A DNA stretch of 17,290 nucleotides from the NCBI GenBank assembly GCA_937907415.1, contig CALCHY010000198.1, forward strand, positions 1 through 17,290, read 5' to 3'. Source of the stretch: an uncultured Trueperaceae bacterium (GTDB lineage: Bacteria > Deinococcota > Deinococci > Deinococcales > Trueperaceae). Below the pieces are notes generated by a model. It saw only the letters and a program-made list of their open reading frames with translations, did no database searches and was not told the DNA's origin. Of the stretch, positions 1 to 7,581 are shown piece after piece. The position numbers were made by a program, and so were the translations under genes. Positions within the stretch are counted from its first letter, which is position 1. Every line of letters starts with the position of its first letter.

Positions 1-1
1 G

Positions 2-394
2 CTCATGCTCTGGAGCCGAGATCGCGCCGGCACCATCCAGGCCGCCGTTTCCCACTAGACAGCCTTGCAGGCCTACGGACTGAGCGACGTCATGCCCGCC
101 GAGATCCACCTGAGCGTCCCCAATGGCTTCCGCAAGCAACCGCCCGCCGGCGTCCGACTGCACCGCCACGACCTGTCGACGTCCGACGTGACCGAACGCG
201 ACGGCTACCGCATCACCACGCCTCTGCGCACGCTGCTCGACGCCGCCGCTTCCAGCCTCGGCGCCGAGCACCTGGCGACCGCGGTGCACGATGCCTTGGA
301 CCAGGGCCTGGTCCGCAAGCGGCGACTGGAAGAAGCGATCAAGAACGCCCCCAATAACGTCAAGTCGCGGTTCGTACACCTCGGGCTGCCATGA
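2..394 (+). pseudogene. AbiEi-like type IV antitoxin, 5'-truncated by window edge and broken by an amber stop
   Basis: AbiEi proteins are the transcriptional-repressor antitoxins of AbiE type IV toxin-antitoxin systems. The frame is open from the window edge and reads RDRAGTIQAAVSH, then TAG (56-58), then TALQAYGLSDVMP. The family normally has an S-H-E-[ST]-A-L motif here, so the TAG sits where a Glu codon (GAG) is expected: one G-to-T change. After the stop the frame continues without damage through the I-x-L-[ST]-V-P strand and the R-x-L-x-D-A helix (TTPLRTLLDAA) to TGA at 394. A TTG at 65 could restart translation but would lose the N-terminal winged-helix domain. The ATGA at 391-394 overlaps the remnant toxin start, the usual abiEi-abiEii coupling. 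The family call is fairly sure; loss of function is inference. Confidence 0.72.
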
Positions 395-486
395 TCTACC
401 GCACCGCCAGCGACTTCCGCCGAGCGCTCAAAGACCGCCCAACACCCAAGCGCGAACTAAGCAACGGATTTAACCCCCCTATCTAG
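391..486 (+). pseudogene. 5' remnant of an AbiEii-type nucleotidyltransferase toxin gene
   Basis: The ATG at 391 overlaps the antitoxin stop (ATGA). It opens a frame reading MIYRTASDFRRALKDRP, which resembles the start of AbiEii/AbiGii toxins (short N-terminal helix with F-R-R-A-L). Similarity fades after about 20 codons, around base 440-455, and the frame stops with TAG at 484. None of the nucleotidyltransferase core (GG-x-A, DxD) follows. Base composition drops at the same place, so this looks like the left edge of the inserted defence block. The call rests on position, coupling and about 17 residues, so it is moderate. Confidence 0.5.
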
Positions 487-772
487 AGGCTTGGCATCAG
501 CACAACTCTTCTTAGGCTATGGTCGGCGCTGCCCCCTCTATCGGATAAAGGCACGGTATGAGTTATGCTGATGGAACCTAACAACCTTCTACGACTTTTT
601 GGTGGCCTATTACGAACAAAGAATCCCGTTGACTTCATTCGTTAACCCATCACGCTGCGCAGCCAAAGTGGTGTGAGGAATGTCAACGGGACAGAATTGA
701 CCTGGCGGCTTCTGGATGTACGTGGAAGAGTACAGCCTTCCTGATGACAAGGGGCTCATGGAAAGGGGATCC
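487..772. other. AT-richer intergenic leader of the defence pair
   Basis: No convincing gene is seen in these 286 bases. They are clearly lower in GC than the DNA to the left and hold a nested inverted repeat (624-691, listed separately). I see no strong sigma70 promoter pair; TATGCT near 563 is a possible -10 without a good -35. The block ends in the ribosome-binding site of the OLD-family nuclease. Confidence 0.5.
624..691. repeat. Nested inverted repeat upstream of the Gabija-like pair
   Basis: Arms TCCCGTTGAC (624-633) and GTCAACGGGA (682-691) are perfect 10-base complements separated by 48 bases. Inside lies the 10-base palindrome GCTGCGCAGC (654-663). In RNA this could form a long hairpin 80 bases before the start at 773. 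As DNA it could be an operator or a recombination site. The symmetry is seen directly; the function is unknown. Confidence 0.55.
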
Positions 773-2500
773 ATGCAGATTCGGCAACTCAAGATCTCGA
801 ACTTCAGGGGGATACATTCGCTGGACTGGAAGCCAGATTCTTCGTTCTGTTGCCTTATAGGTTCCGGCGACACTGGAAAGTCAACATTATTAGATGCCGT
901 CGAAGCTACCCTCTCATCACGTTGGCTCTACTTCACCGAGTCGGACTTCATCCGTGGGGATACCTCCGAACCTATAGTCATAGAAGCTTCGGTCGGCGAA
1001 CTATCCAAAGCGCTTACATCGGACGAACGTCTTGGCCTCTACATTCGAGGGTGGAGTGATGATGGCCAACTGCGAGATGAACCTGAAGATAACGACGAAC
1101 CAATATTAACAGTTCGCCTGACAATCGATGCCACCATGGAGCCTGCCTGGGAACTAGTGTGCAATCGGTATGAGGAACCTCGAACGTTATCCAATCGAGA
1201 TCGCGCCCTGTTCGGCCTCGTCCGGCTGGCCGGCGAAGACGCTCGGCATTTGACTTGGGGCCAAGGATCAGTCCTCGCCAAGCTAACCGGCGATGAAAGC
1301 GAAGCCGCAACCCGCTTGGCAGACGCTTATCGAGCCGCCCGCGACAGTGCCAAGTTAAGTGAAATTCAAGCACTTGCTGAGGCAGCGCAGCTAGCTGAAG
1401 GTTATGCAAAAGGGTTAGGCGCATACGTCGGAGGTGCCTATGAGCCCGGCTTGGAACTCGGACGATCCGGATTGTCTTCCGGATCAATTGCGATTCATGA
1501 CAGCGGGGTACCGCTTCGACTTGCTGGTCTTGGCACCAGACGGCTAGCAACCTTGGCCATCCAGAAGTCCGCAATTAAGGAAGGCGCCGTCGTTCTAATC
1601 GATGAAATTGAGCACGGCCTTGAGCCACATCGAATCCTTGGTGCTATTGCACAGCTCAAAGGCGAACAATTTAGAGCCAAACGGTCCGGCAATCCCGTAG
1701 GGCAAGTCTTGATGACCACTCACTCAGACGTTGCAGTTGGCGAGGTTGGCGCAAACCATCTCAACGTAATTCGAGCTTCCCGGGCGGGTCGGATAACGAC
1801 GGTAGCTAGCCCGCAAATGCCCGAGCCAATCCATGCTTTGCTTCGTCATACGCCCAGAGCAATGTTTGCGCGCCGCATCTTAGTGGCCGAAGGGCGTACA
1901 GAACTCGGTCTTCTTCTCGGGTTGCGTGAAAACTGGCCCGCACGTCACGACAATCGACCTATTGAACAGCTCGGCGCGGCCCTGGCAGACGGAAACGGCA
2001 GCGAAGCGCCATCATTGGCTGCTGCTCTCGCTGGCCTTGGGTACTCGACTGCGTTGTACCGCGATTCGGACACGCCGCTAACTCCCGGAGATTCGGCCCG
2101 ACTGGAGTCAACTGGGGTTCAAGTATTTGAGTACGGCGGAAGCCTTAACACCGAGCACGCCATACTCTCGATAGCTAGTGATTCGCGTGTTCAAGAGATT
2201 TTGGATTACGCCCGTGCGGAACGGGGTGACGGCGCCATTGACGATAACATTCGCATCAAGATTCCCGATTTGGACTTGCCGACGGTACAGGGCAACTTTT
2301 CCGCTTGGGCCGGCCTGACCAAACTCGATGGGCCCTCACTTCGCACAGCAATAGCCGAAGTGGCTGACAGAAAAAGGTGGTTCAAGGACGAACGAATCGC
2401 TCGTGGCTTAGCACCAATAGTTTGGCAAATCTTTCTCGAGAATCCGGCATCGCCCTTTGCATTGACGTTGCACAAAATAGAAACTTGGCTCTATGCCTGA
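773..2500 (+). CDS. OLD-family ATPase/TOPRIM endonuclease, Gabija GajA-like
   Basis: This 575-residue protein has the architecture of OLD-family nucleases such as GajA: an ABC-type ATPase followed by a TOPRIM nuclease. The ATPase starts with LKISNFRGI and a Walker A, GSGDTGKST (about 30-38). It has a signature-like GLGTRRLATLA, a Walker B LIDEIEHG (D277, E278) and a switch histidine in TTHSD. The TOPRIM domain shows VAEGRTE (E373) and RDSD (D431, D433), the acidic residues expected to bind metal. The ATG at 773 is preferred over in-frame ATGs at 716 and 758 because AAGGGGA lies just upstream and family members begin here. The gene overlaps the helicase by 8 bases. In Gabija, GajA nicks DNA and is controlled by nucleotide levels; that role here is inferred from the gene pair. 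GC is lower than in the flanks, which suggests transfer. Confidence 0.8.
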   Translation: MQIRQLKISNFRGIHSLDWKPDSSFCCLIGSGDTGKSTLLDAVEATLSSRWLYFTESDFIRGDTSEPIVIEASVGELSKALTSDERLGLYIRGWSDDGQLRDEPEDNDEPILTVRLTIDATMEPAWELVCNRYEEPRTLSNRDRALFGLVRLAGEDARHLTWGQGSVLAKLTGDESEAATRLADAYRAARDSAKLSEIQALAEAAQLAEGYAKGLGAYVGGAYEPGLELGRSGLSSGSIAIHDSGVPLRLAGLGTRRLATLAIQKSAIKEGAVVLIDEIEHGLEPHRILGAIAQLKGEQFRAKRSGNPVGQVLMTTHSDVAVGEVGANHLNVIRASRAGRITTVASPQMPEPIHALLRHTPRAMFARRILVAEGRTELGLLLGLRENWPARHDNRPIEQLGAALADGNGSEAPSLAAALAGLGYSTALYRDSDTPLTPGDSARLESTGVQVFEYGGSLNTEHAILSIASDSRVQEILDYARAERGDGAIDDNIRIKIPDLDLPTVQGNFSAWAGLTKLDGPSLRTAIAEVADRKRWFKDERIARGLAPIVWQIFLENPASPFALTLHKIETWLYA

Positions 2501-3890
2501 AGCAGCTGAGCTTATCGCCCTAGATAATGCGGCGGTAGTTGCACCCGCCGGCCATGGTAAGACGGAGCTTATCGTCAAACTTGCGGCTTTAGAGAGTCGC
2601 GCCCTCATTCTGACCCACACGCATGCGGGCGTACATGCAATACGGGCACGGTTGAAACGTTTAGGCGTTCCTAGGTCTCGGGCTTCTGTCGACACCATTG
2701 CTGGTTGGTGCATGCGTTACACTCATGCCTTCCCTGGTATCGCGAATCCACCCAGTGGAGTGCCGCAGAATAGCGCTGAATGGGATCAGCTCTATAATGG
2801 AACTATACATGCACTCAGTGTTAGGGCGATTCGCGAAGTGGTTTCCGCCTCATACAGTCGTATACTCATCGATGAATACCAAGACTGTGTCAGCCTGCAG
2901 CATCAGCTTGCCGTAGAACTCTCAGGTATTGTGCCGACGCTCGTCTTCGGCGACCCGATGCAAGGAATCTTCGAATTCGCTGGCGCAACACTGAACTGGG
3001 AAGACGACGTGTTTCCAAGGTTTCCGTTGTCCCGGACACTTGATACGCCCCACCGTTGGGCACGCACAAATCCGGAACTGGGACAGTGGATTGCCGAAAC
3101 ACGGTCGAAGCTCATGCGCGGCGAAACAATCGATCTATCTGACACTCGGATTAATTTTCGGGAGTCGGATGATGCCTTTGATATGGGAACGCTGTTCGAT
3201 AAGATCCATGGTCAGGATGGCTGCGTCGCTGCTATCCATTGCCGCAAGGGAGTCTGCTACCGGCTCGCAAAGGCGGCGAACGGCGGATACCAGGCAATCG
3301 AAGAAATTGCCGCAAACCGGCTCCGTAAATTTGCATCAGAGTGGGATGACGCTATCGACGGCAGTGGCCGACTTCGCGCGTTTTCCAATCTTATCGATGA
3401 CTGCTTTAACAAGAAGACAACTGAGACAGGCATGCCAAGTGATTCTGCAGACATCGCCATCCAGGTGCAGATGCGAGCGCTAGTTGCTAGCCTACAGGTG
3501 GGCAACGGAGCGCAGGGAGTGGTACGGCTGTTTGCGCTTGCACGTAAACGACCACAGTGGAAGCTTTATCGTTATGAACTTTGGCGTGACGCCGAACGAG
3601 TGGCGAACGAAGTTGCGGCTGATCGTGCCGAGACGATGATGGATGCGACTCTCCGTATTCGCCACCGAGTAAGCAACTCAGGCCGGAGGCTCCCCTCGCG
3701 CACGGTCTCAACTCCGTTGCTACTGAAAGGGCTTGAATTCGATCATGTGGTGATCCCAGACGCTAGCCACTTCACCAGAGAGAGTCTTGCCCAGGCAAAG
3801 CTGTTCTACGTGGCCATCTCGCGGGCTACTCAATCGCTGACGATTTCGGCCCCAAAACGTTCAATTCAGTTTCCTGCGCAAACCCTCTGA
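2493..3890 (+). CDS. UvrD/Rep-like superfamily 1 helicase, Gabija GajB-like
   Basis: This 465-residue SF1A helicase has all the main motifs: Walker A APAGHGKTE (17-25, K23), motif Ia THTHAGVHA, Walker B ILIDEYQD (D127, E128), motif III VFGDPMQGIFEF, a motif V region LLKGLEFDHVVI, and motif VI FYVAISRATQ (Y439, R444). At this length it is shorter than cellular UvrD (about 720 residues) and close to GajB (about 490). Its start overlaps the nuclease stop by 8 bases, so the two are translationally coupled. In Gabija the helicase partner binds the GajA tetramer and responds to DNA ends; this is inferred here. An alternative is an uncharacterised OLD-plus-UvrD system related to but distinct from Gabija, since the HGKTE P-loop differs from the more usual GTGKT. 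Confidence 0.8.
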   Translation: MPEAAELIALDNAAVVAPAGHGKTELIVKLAALESRALILTHTHAGVHAIRARLKRLGVPRSRASVDTIAGWCMRYTHAFPGIANPPSGVPQNSAEWDQLYNGTIHALSVRAIREVVSASYSRILIDEYQDCVSLQHQLAVELSGIVPTLVFGDPMQGIFEFAGATLNWEDDVFPRFPLSRTLDTPHRWARTNPELGQWIAETRSKLMRGETIDLSDTRINFRESDDAFDMGTLFDKIHGQDGCVAAIHCRKGVCYRLAKAANGGYQAIEEIAANRLRKFASEWDDAIDGSGRLRAFSNLIDDCFNKKTTETGMPSDSADIAIQVQMRALVASLQVGNGAQGVVRLFALARKRPQWKLYRYELWRDAERVANEVAADRAETMMDATLRIRHRVSNSGRRLPSRTVSTPLLLKGLEFDHVVIPDASHFTRESLAQAKLFYVAISRATQSLTISAPKRSIQFPAQTL

Positions 3891-4247
3891 GGCAGAGCAC
3901 TGCCTAGACCGTGGGCCGCAATGACTTACTCTCTATTCGCTTCGCACGAGGGAGCCTAGCATTCATTAGTTTCGATTCCTCCGCAGCATCTGTATAAGTG
4001 ACCCCTACCTTGTGCTAGCAAGCCGACCTTCAAGATGAGAAAATTAACTATTCCAGTAGGACCCAACCGGTTCATTCCACTACATATGGCAAGCGCAACC
4101 GATGGAGCCAGCGTCCGTTAGGGGAACGCTCAACGGACACTCCGGAACACCAGCCACGAAGACGGGAAACGCGGGGCGGGGCGTGTCTCATATAGGTAGT
4201 CCGATAACATTCTCAATGACGGGGCGCCATGCATTACAGTTGCAGAC
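3891..4247. other. Noncoding spacer between helicase and recombinase
   Basis: No gene-like frame is convincing. GC rises across this stretch, so the right edge of the inserted block probably lies here. One hairpin is visible: GTCCGTT (4113-4119) and AACGGAC (4132-4138) with a 12-base loop and no T-run. A possible recombinase site (about 4183-4220) and a leaderless promoter for the recombinase (TACAGT, 4235-4240) lie at the right end. Confidence 0.45.
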
Positions 4248-4248
4248 A
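4235..4248 (+). promoter_or_regulatory. Leaderless-type -10 box of the recombinase gene
   Basis: TACAGT (4235-4240) fits TANNNT and is followed by 7 bases and the ATG at 4248. No Shine-Dalgarno is present, so the mRNA probably starts at or next to the start codon. The same arrangement precedes several other genes here. Confidence 0.45.
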
Positions 4249-4880
4249 TGGTGCCCACTCTCATCGGCTACGCCCGCTGCTCCACCGACAAGCAGGACCT
4301 CGCCGCGCAGAAGCAGGCGCTCCTCAACCTCGGCGTGGCGGCCGAGCGCATCTACACCGACCACGGCTTCACCGGCACCAACCGCGCCCGCCCCGGCCTC
4401 GACCAGGCGCTCGCCGCCGTCAGGAAGGGCGACACGCTCGTAGTGCCCAAGCTCGACCGGCTGGCCAGGTCAGTACCCGACGCCCGCGCCATCGGCGACG
4501 ACCTGGCCGAACGCGGCGTGAGGCTCCAGATCGGCGCCAGCGTGCACGACCCCAACGATCCCATGGGCAAACTGTTCTTCAACATCCTCGCCACCTTCGC
4601 CGAGTTCGAAGCCGACCTGATAAGGATGCGCACCCGCGAAGGCATGGCCATCGCGCGCGCCAAGGGCAAGTTGAAGGGACGGAGGCCCAAGCTGTCGACC
4701 CGTCAGCAGCAGGAGCTCAGCCGCATGCATGCCACCGGCGACTACTCGATCAGCGACCTGGCCGAGCTGTTCTCCATCTCACGGCCGACGGTGTACCGCA
4801 CGCTCGAGCGGCGACCCGACGCGGTCGCGGAGACAGGCAGTAAAGCCAGTGACGGGAACCCTCCGCTAGCGCCGTCGTGA
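4248..4880 (+). CDS. Serine recombinase, resolvase/invertase type
   Basis: This 210-residue small serine recombinase has the N-terminal catalytic domain GYARCSTDKQD, with nucleophile S12 and Arg at position 10. It continues with DHGFTGTNRARPGL, a KLDRLARS helix and the long E helix ending in FEADLIRMRTREGMA. A basic hinge (GKLKGRRPKLS) leads to a C-terminal helix-turn-helix, ISDLAELFSISRPTVYRTL. Such proteins resolve or invert DNA between short res-type sites, as in Tn3-family elements and plasmids. No transposase is adjacent, so the element it served is unclear. Its GC matches the host and not the defence block. All expected domains are present and it looks functional. Confidence 0.88.
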   Translation: MVPTLIGYARCSTDKQDLAAQKQALLNLGVAAERIYTDHGFTGTNRARPGLDQALAAVRKGDTLVVPKLDRLARSVPDARAIGDDLAERGVRLQIGASVHDPNDPMGKLFFNILATFAEFEADLIRMRTREGMAIARAKGKLKGRRPKLSTRQQQELSRMHATGDYSISDLAELFSISRPTVYRTLERRPDAVAETGSKASDGNPPLAPS

Positions 4881-4945
4881 ACCGCGCTCAAGCCATAGCC
4901 TTTCCGGCGGAAGCCGGTCGCTCCTAGCGCGCGAGCACAGTCGCC

Positions 4946-4958
4946 TATCCTTGTCCAG
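4946..4958 (+). promoter_or_regulatory. Leaderless-type -10 box of the thioredoxin-fold gene
   Basis: TATCCT (4946-4951) is followed by six bases and the GTG start at 4958. There is no Shine-Dalgarno, which supports a leaderless mRNA starting at GTG. Confidence 0.45.
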
Positions 4959-5269
4959 TGGTAATCGAGCTGCTCTACTTCGAAGGTTGCCCCGGCTGGC
5001 GCAAGGCGTGGCACGAGCTGGGGGACGCCCTCGCCGCGTCGGGCCTCGACGCCGAGGTCAGGCTCCGGGACGTGGCGCGCCTGACCGAGGGCGAGCTGGT
5101 GGGTTTCGCGGGCTCCCCGAGCATCCGCATCGACGGGCGGGACTTGGAGGGCTACGCCGGGCCCGGGGTCATGGCCTGCCGCGTCTATCCCGCCAACGGG
5201 GGCCGCGCCTGGCCGAACCGGGACCGGCTGCGCGATGGCTTGGAGCTGGCCGCTAAGGCGGCTCCGTGA
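4958..5269 (+). CDS. Small thioredoxin-fold protein
   Basis: This 103-residue protein begins VIELLYFEGCPGW, the beta1-Cys-Pro start of a family of small thioredoxin-like proteins often found near metal-resistance genes. GSPSIRIDGRDLEGY gives the cis-Pro strand (S-P-[ST]-[IV]-R-[IV]-[DN]-G), and MACRVYPANGG carries a conserved C-R-x-Y. Only one Cys is present in the first motif, so it is not a classical CxxC oxidoreductase. The exact reaction is unknown. The GTG start is chosen from the leaderless promoter. Its stop overlaps the next gene's GTG (GTGA), so the two are coupled. Confidence 0.65.
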   Translation: MVIELLYFEGCPGWRKAWHELGDALAASGLDAEVRLRDVARLTEGELVGFAGSPSIRIDGRDLEGYAGPGVMACRVYPANGGRAWPNRDRLRDGLELAAKAAP

Positions 5270-5640
5270 CGAGCGCGCGCCGTGACCGCATCACCGCCAA
5301 CCTGCCCAGCCGCGACTTCGGGGCCACCGCGACCTTCTACGAGCGGCTCGGTTTCGGCGTCGCGTTCAGGGACGACGGCTGGATGATCCTGACCCGGGGC
5401 GCGCTCGAGCTCGAGTTCTTCCCCTCGCGCCACCGGCCGCGGCGCAGCACCTTCAGCGCCTGCATCCGCGTCGACGACCCCGCCGGGCTGCACGCGGACT
5501 TCGCCGCGGCGGGCCTGCCCACGGGCTGCCGCGCCATCCCGCGCCTCTCGCCGCCGACGGCGCAGCACGGCCTGCGGCAGTTCGCCCTCGTCGACCCCGA
5601 CGGCAGCCTCCTGCGCTGCCTCGAGAACTCGCGGCCGTGA
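5266..5640 (+). CDS. VOC-superfamily protein, bleomycin-resistance/glyoxalase-like
   Basis: This 124-residue protein is one VOC unit with paired beta-alpha-beta-beta-beta modules. It reads ANLPSRDFGATATFYERLGF, then WMILTRGALELEFFP, then ACIRVDD and FALVDPDGSLLRC. It resembles bleomycin-binding proteins, which sequester the drug as dimers without catalysis. The actual ligand cannot be told from sequence. The GTG at 5266 overlaps the preceding stop. The last 188 bases overlap the reading frame of the SCO gene on the other strand. The protein itself looks complete, ending after the usual LLRCLEN. Confidence 0.75.
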   Translation: MTSARRDRITANLPSRDFGATATFYERLGFGVAFRDDGWMILTRGALELEFFPSRHRPRRSTFSACIRVDDPAGLHADFAAAGLPTGCRAIPRLSPPTAQHGLRQFALVDPDGSLLRCLENSRP

Positions 5641-6217
5641 CGGGCGAGCGTGCGGCCTCCAGGCCGCCAAGCTTGTCCTGCGGGTAGAGCAGGCGCATGG
5701 CGCGGTCGGGCCCCAGGAGCGCCACGGGGTCGGAGTGCGCCACGAGCCCGTCGCCCAAGGCGTTGACGCCGACGTAGAAGCGCAGGGCGGCCTCGGCGAT
5801 CTCCTGGTTGCTGCCGCTTAGGCCCAGGAAGTCCGGGTGGAAGCCCACCACGTACGCCTGCAGGCGCTCGGGCGTGCCGGTGGCGGGGTCGACGGTGACC
5901 ATCACCACCTGCACCCGCTCCGGCTCACCCACGCCGCGGTAGGCGCGCGTCAGGCGCGCCGTGGTCAGGGGGCAGACGTCGGGGCAGCTCGTGTAACCGA
6001 AGAACACCAGCAGGTAAGGCGCCGCGAGGTCGGACAGGACGGCGCGCGCCCCGCTCGTGGTGCTCAGCACGACGTCGCCCATGGGCGGAGGGTTGTCGAG
6101 CAGCACGCCGCGCCACTGCGGCGCGGCGTGCGCGCGCAGGCCGTAGAGGGTGGCGCCGGCGAGGGCGAGGAGCACCGTGAGGCCGATGGCGATGAAGACG
6201 GTGCCCTTGTTGGTCAT
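5453..6217 (-). CDS. SCO1/SenC-type copper chaperone with abnormal C-terminus
   Basis: SCO proteins are membrane-anchored periplasm-side thioredoxin folds that deliver copper to the CuA site of cytochrome c oxidase. Here an N-terminal membrane helix (about 7-27) is followed by GYTSCPDVCP (C78, C82), MVTVDP, and H161 in VAHSDPV, the Cys-Cys-His copper ligands. Family similarity ends near YPQDKL (about 178-183); the usual last 15-20 residues are absent. The frame then runs on into low-complexity Arg/Ala sequence antisense to the VOC gene and stops only at 5453. A deletion that removed its own 3' end is the simplest reading. It starts 3 bases after the DsbA-like frame ends, in one operon. The copper site is intact, so it may still work. 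Confidence 0.72.
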   Translation of the reverse strand: MTNKGTVFIAIGLTVLLALAGATLYGLRAHAAPQWRGVLLDNPPPMGDVVLSTTSGARAVLSDLAAPYLLVFFGYTSCPDVCPLTTARLTRAYRGVGEPERVQVVMVTVDPATGTPERLQAYVVGFHPDFLGLSGSNQEIAEAALRFYVGVNALGDGLVAHSDPVALLGPDRAMRLLYPQDKLGGLEAARSPVTAASSRGSAGGCRRGRRGRTAAGRAAPSAARGAGWRGSPWAGPPRRSPRAARRGRRRGCRR

Positions 6218-6219
6218 GG

Positions 6220-6873
6220 CTACCTCCCGCCGGCGAGTTCGCGCTCGATGGCGCTCGCCAGCGTCGCGTAGCCGGGCGCCTCGAAGCCCTGCGTGCCGAT
6301 CACAATCGAGGGGGTTCCGCGCACGCCGACCCGGTCGCCCAGCTCCAGGTCGCGCTGCACCTCGCTCACGTAGCGCTGCTCGTTGATGCAGGCGCGCAGC
6401 TCCTCGGCGTCGAGGGCGGGCACGCTTCGCGCGATGGCCACGAGGTTGCCGGTCGTGGCCTACTCTCCGTCGTGATCGTCCTGCGCCGCGAAGAGGGCGC
6501 GCTTGTACTCCCAGAACGCTAGCTAGTTCTGGCGGTAGGCGCACTCGCCGGCCAAGCCGGCAGTGGTGGCGCCCTCGGCGCCCCAGGCGAGGTTGACGTA
6601 GTACGCCTGCACCTGACCCGTGTCGATGTAGTCGCTCTGGATGCGCGGGAACACGCTCTCCTCGAACGCCTTGCAGTGTTCGCACAGGAAGTTCTCGAAC
6701 AGGATCAGCTTCACGGGCGCGTCTTCTCGCCCCAGGGTGGGCTGGCCGGCGTCGCCGCTGGCGGGGGCGCTGACGGTGGCGGCAGGGGCGAATAACTGGC
6801 GGTAGGCGAAGAATCGAACGGCGGCTAGGGCGAAGACGGCGAGGGTGACTTGGGTGAGGCGGCGGGAGGTCAC
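6220..6873 (-). pseudogene. DsbA-like thioredoxin-fold protein with two in-frame amber codons
   Basis: From the GTG at 6873 a single frame runs to TAG at 6220. It has a signal anchor (about 6-28), then ILFENFLCEHCKAFE with a C-x-x-C active site (C64, C67), ECAYRQN, and a cis-Pro loop GVRGTPSIVIG. This matches DsbA/DSBA-like periplasmic oxidoreductases. Two TAG codons interrupt it: 6523-6525 (codon 117, after RQN) and 6460-6462 (codon 138, between DDHDGE and ATTGN). Between and after them the protein is well conserved and in frame, for example LAFWEYKRALFAAQ, so no frameshift is needed. Either the gene died recently by point mutation, or the stops are read through or are sequence errors. It lies between the YtkA-like and SCO genes. 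Confidence 0.75.
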
Positions 6874-6933
6874 GGGCGGGGCTCCAATCGTGGCGCGATT
6901 TCAGATCCTAGAGGAGGCGGGAAGGCTGGCCGC

Positions 6934-7581
6934 TCAGCGCACATCGGCCCTGGCGGCGTCATCGTGCGGCGGCTCGGAAGCGCCGCCCTTGCGCAGCACC
7001 GCCACGGTGATGCCCAATCCGGCCAGCAGCGGGATGCCGACCACGAACACCAGCCAGGTCGCCAGGCTGTCGGGCCCGGTGGCGATGGGCGGGAAGACGA
7101 AGTAGAGCGGTTCGGACGTCGCGCCCTCACCCACCAGCAGGGTGACGCCGGCGCGCGCCTCCTCCTGGCGGTAGGTCTGGTCACGGAACACCAGCCGCCA
7201 CTTGCCCTCGTGCGGCAGCGTGAACTCCGTCTGGTACATGGCCGGCGCCACCTCGCGGAAGCGCTCGGTGCTCACCACCGGCTCCGGGATGATCAGGCCC
7301 TCCTCGCCTTCGGCGGGCGCGGCCGCGGGGTCGGGTTGCGGGGCCGCTTCCAGGAAGACGATGGCGTCCTCGACCGGCGTGCTTATGGGGTCGTGCATCT
7401 TCAAGTTGAGCGTGATGAGCTCGCCGGCGCGCGGCGACGCCGGCTGGGTGGTGACCTCCCCGAACACTAGGGTGGCATGCGCCAGGGCGCCGCTGCCGAG
7501 CGCCAGCGCGGGGGCGGCGCGGCGGTACCGTGAGGGCGCCCGCGCGGGCGCGAGGCACCGACGTACTCTACACCTGCTCAT
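6934..7581 (-). CDS. YtkA/FixH-like domain protein, exported and membrane-anchored
   Basis: From ATG at 7581 this is 215 residues. A basic N-terminus and Ala-rich stretch ending ALAHA looks like a signal peptide. It is followed by an immunoglobulin-like beta domain (FGEVTTQPASPRAGELITL, then MYQTEFTLPHEGKWRLVFRD) typical of YtkA/FixH-like proteins, and a C-terminal membrane helix (LATWLVFVVGIPLLAGLGI). Such proteins are found with copper-handling and oxidase-assembly genes, which fits the SCO and DsbA-like genes downstream. The frame is open further upstream, but only as the antisense of cadA. The ATG at 7581 is chosen for its -10-like box TATCAT eight bases before it. A start a few codons later is possible. 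Confidence 0.6.
   Translation of the reverse strand: MSRCRVRRCLAPARAPSRYRRAAPALALGSGALAHATLVFGEVTTQPASPRAGELITLNLKMHDPISTPVEDAIVFLEAAPQPDPAAAPAEGEEGLIIPEPVVSTERFREVAPAMYQTEFTLPHEGKWRLVFRDQTYRQEEARAGVTLLVGEGATSEPLYFVFPPIATGPDSLATWLVFVVGIPLLAGLGITVAVLRKGGASEPPHDDAARADVR

Noticed and set aside
6218..6685. Long minus-strand extension of the SCO frame upstream of 6217
   Set aside because: It is the out-of-frame shadow of the DsbA-like gene and is Arg-rich nonsense; SCO starts with its membrane helix at 6217.
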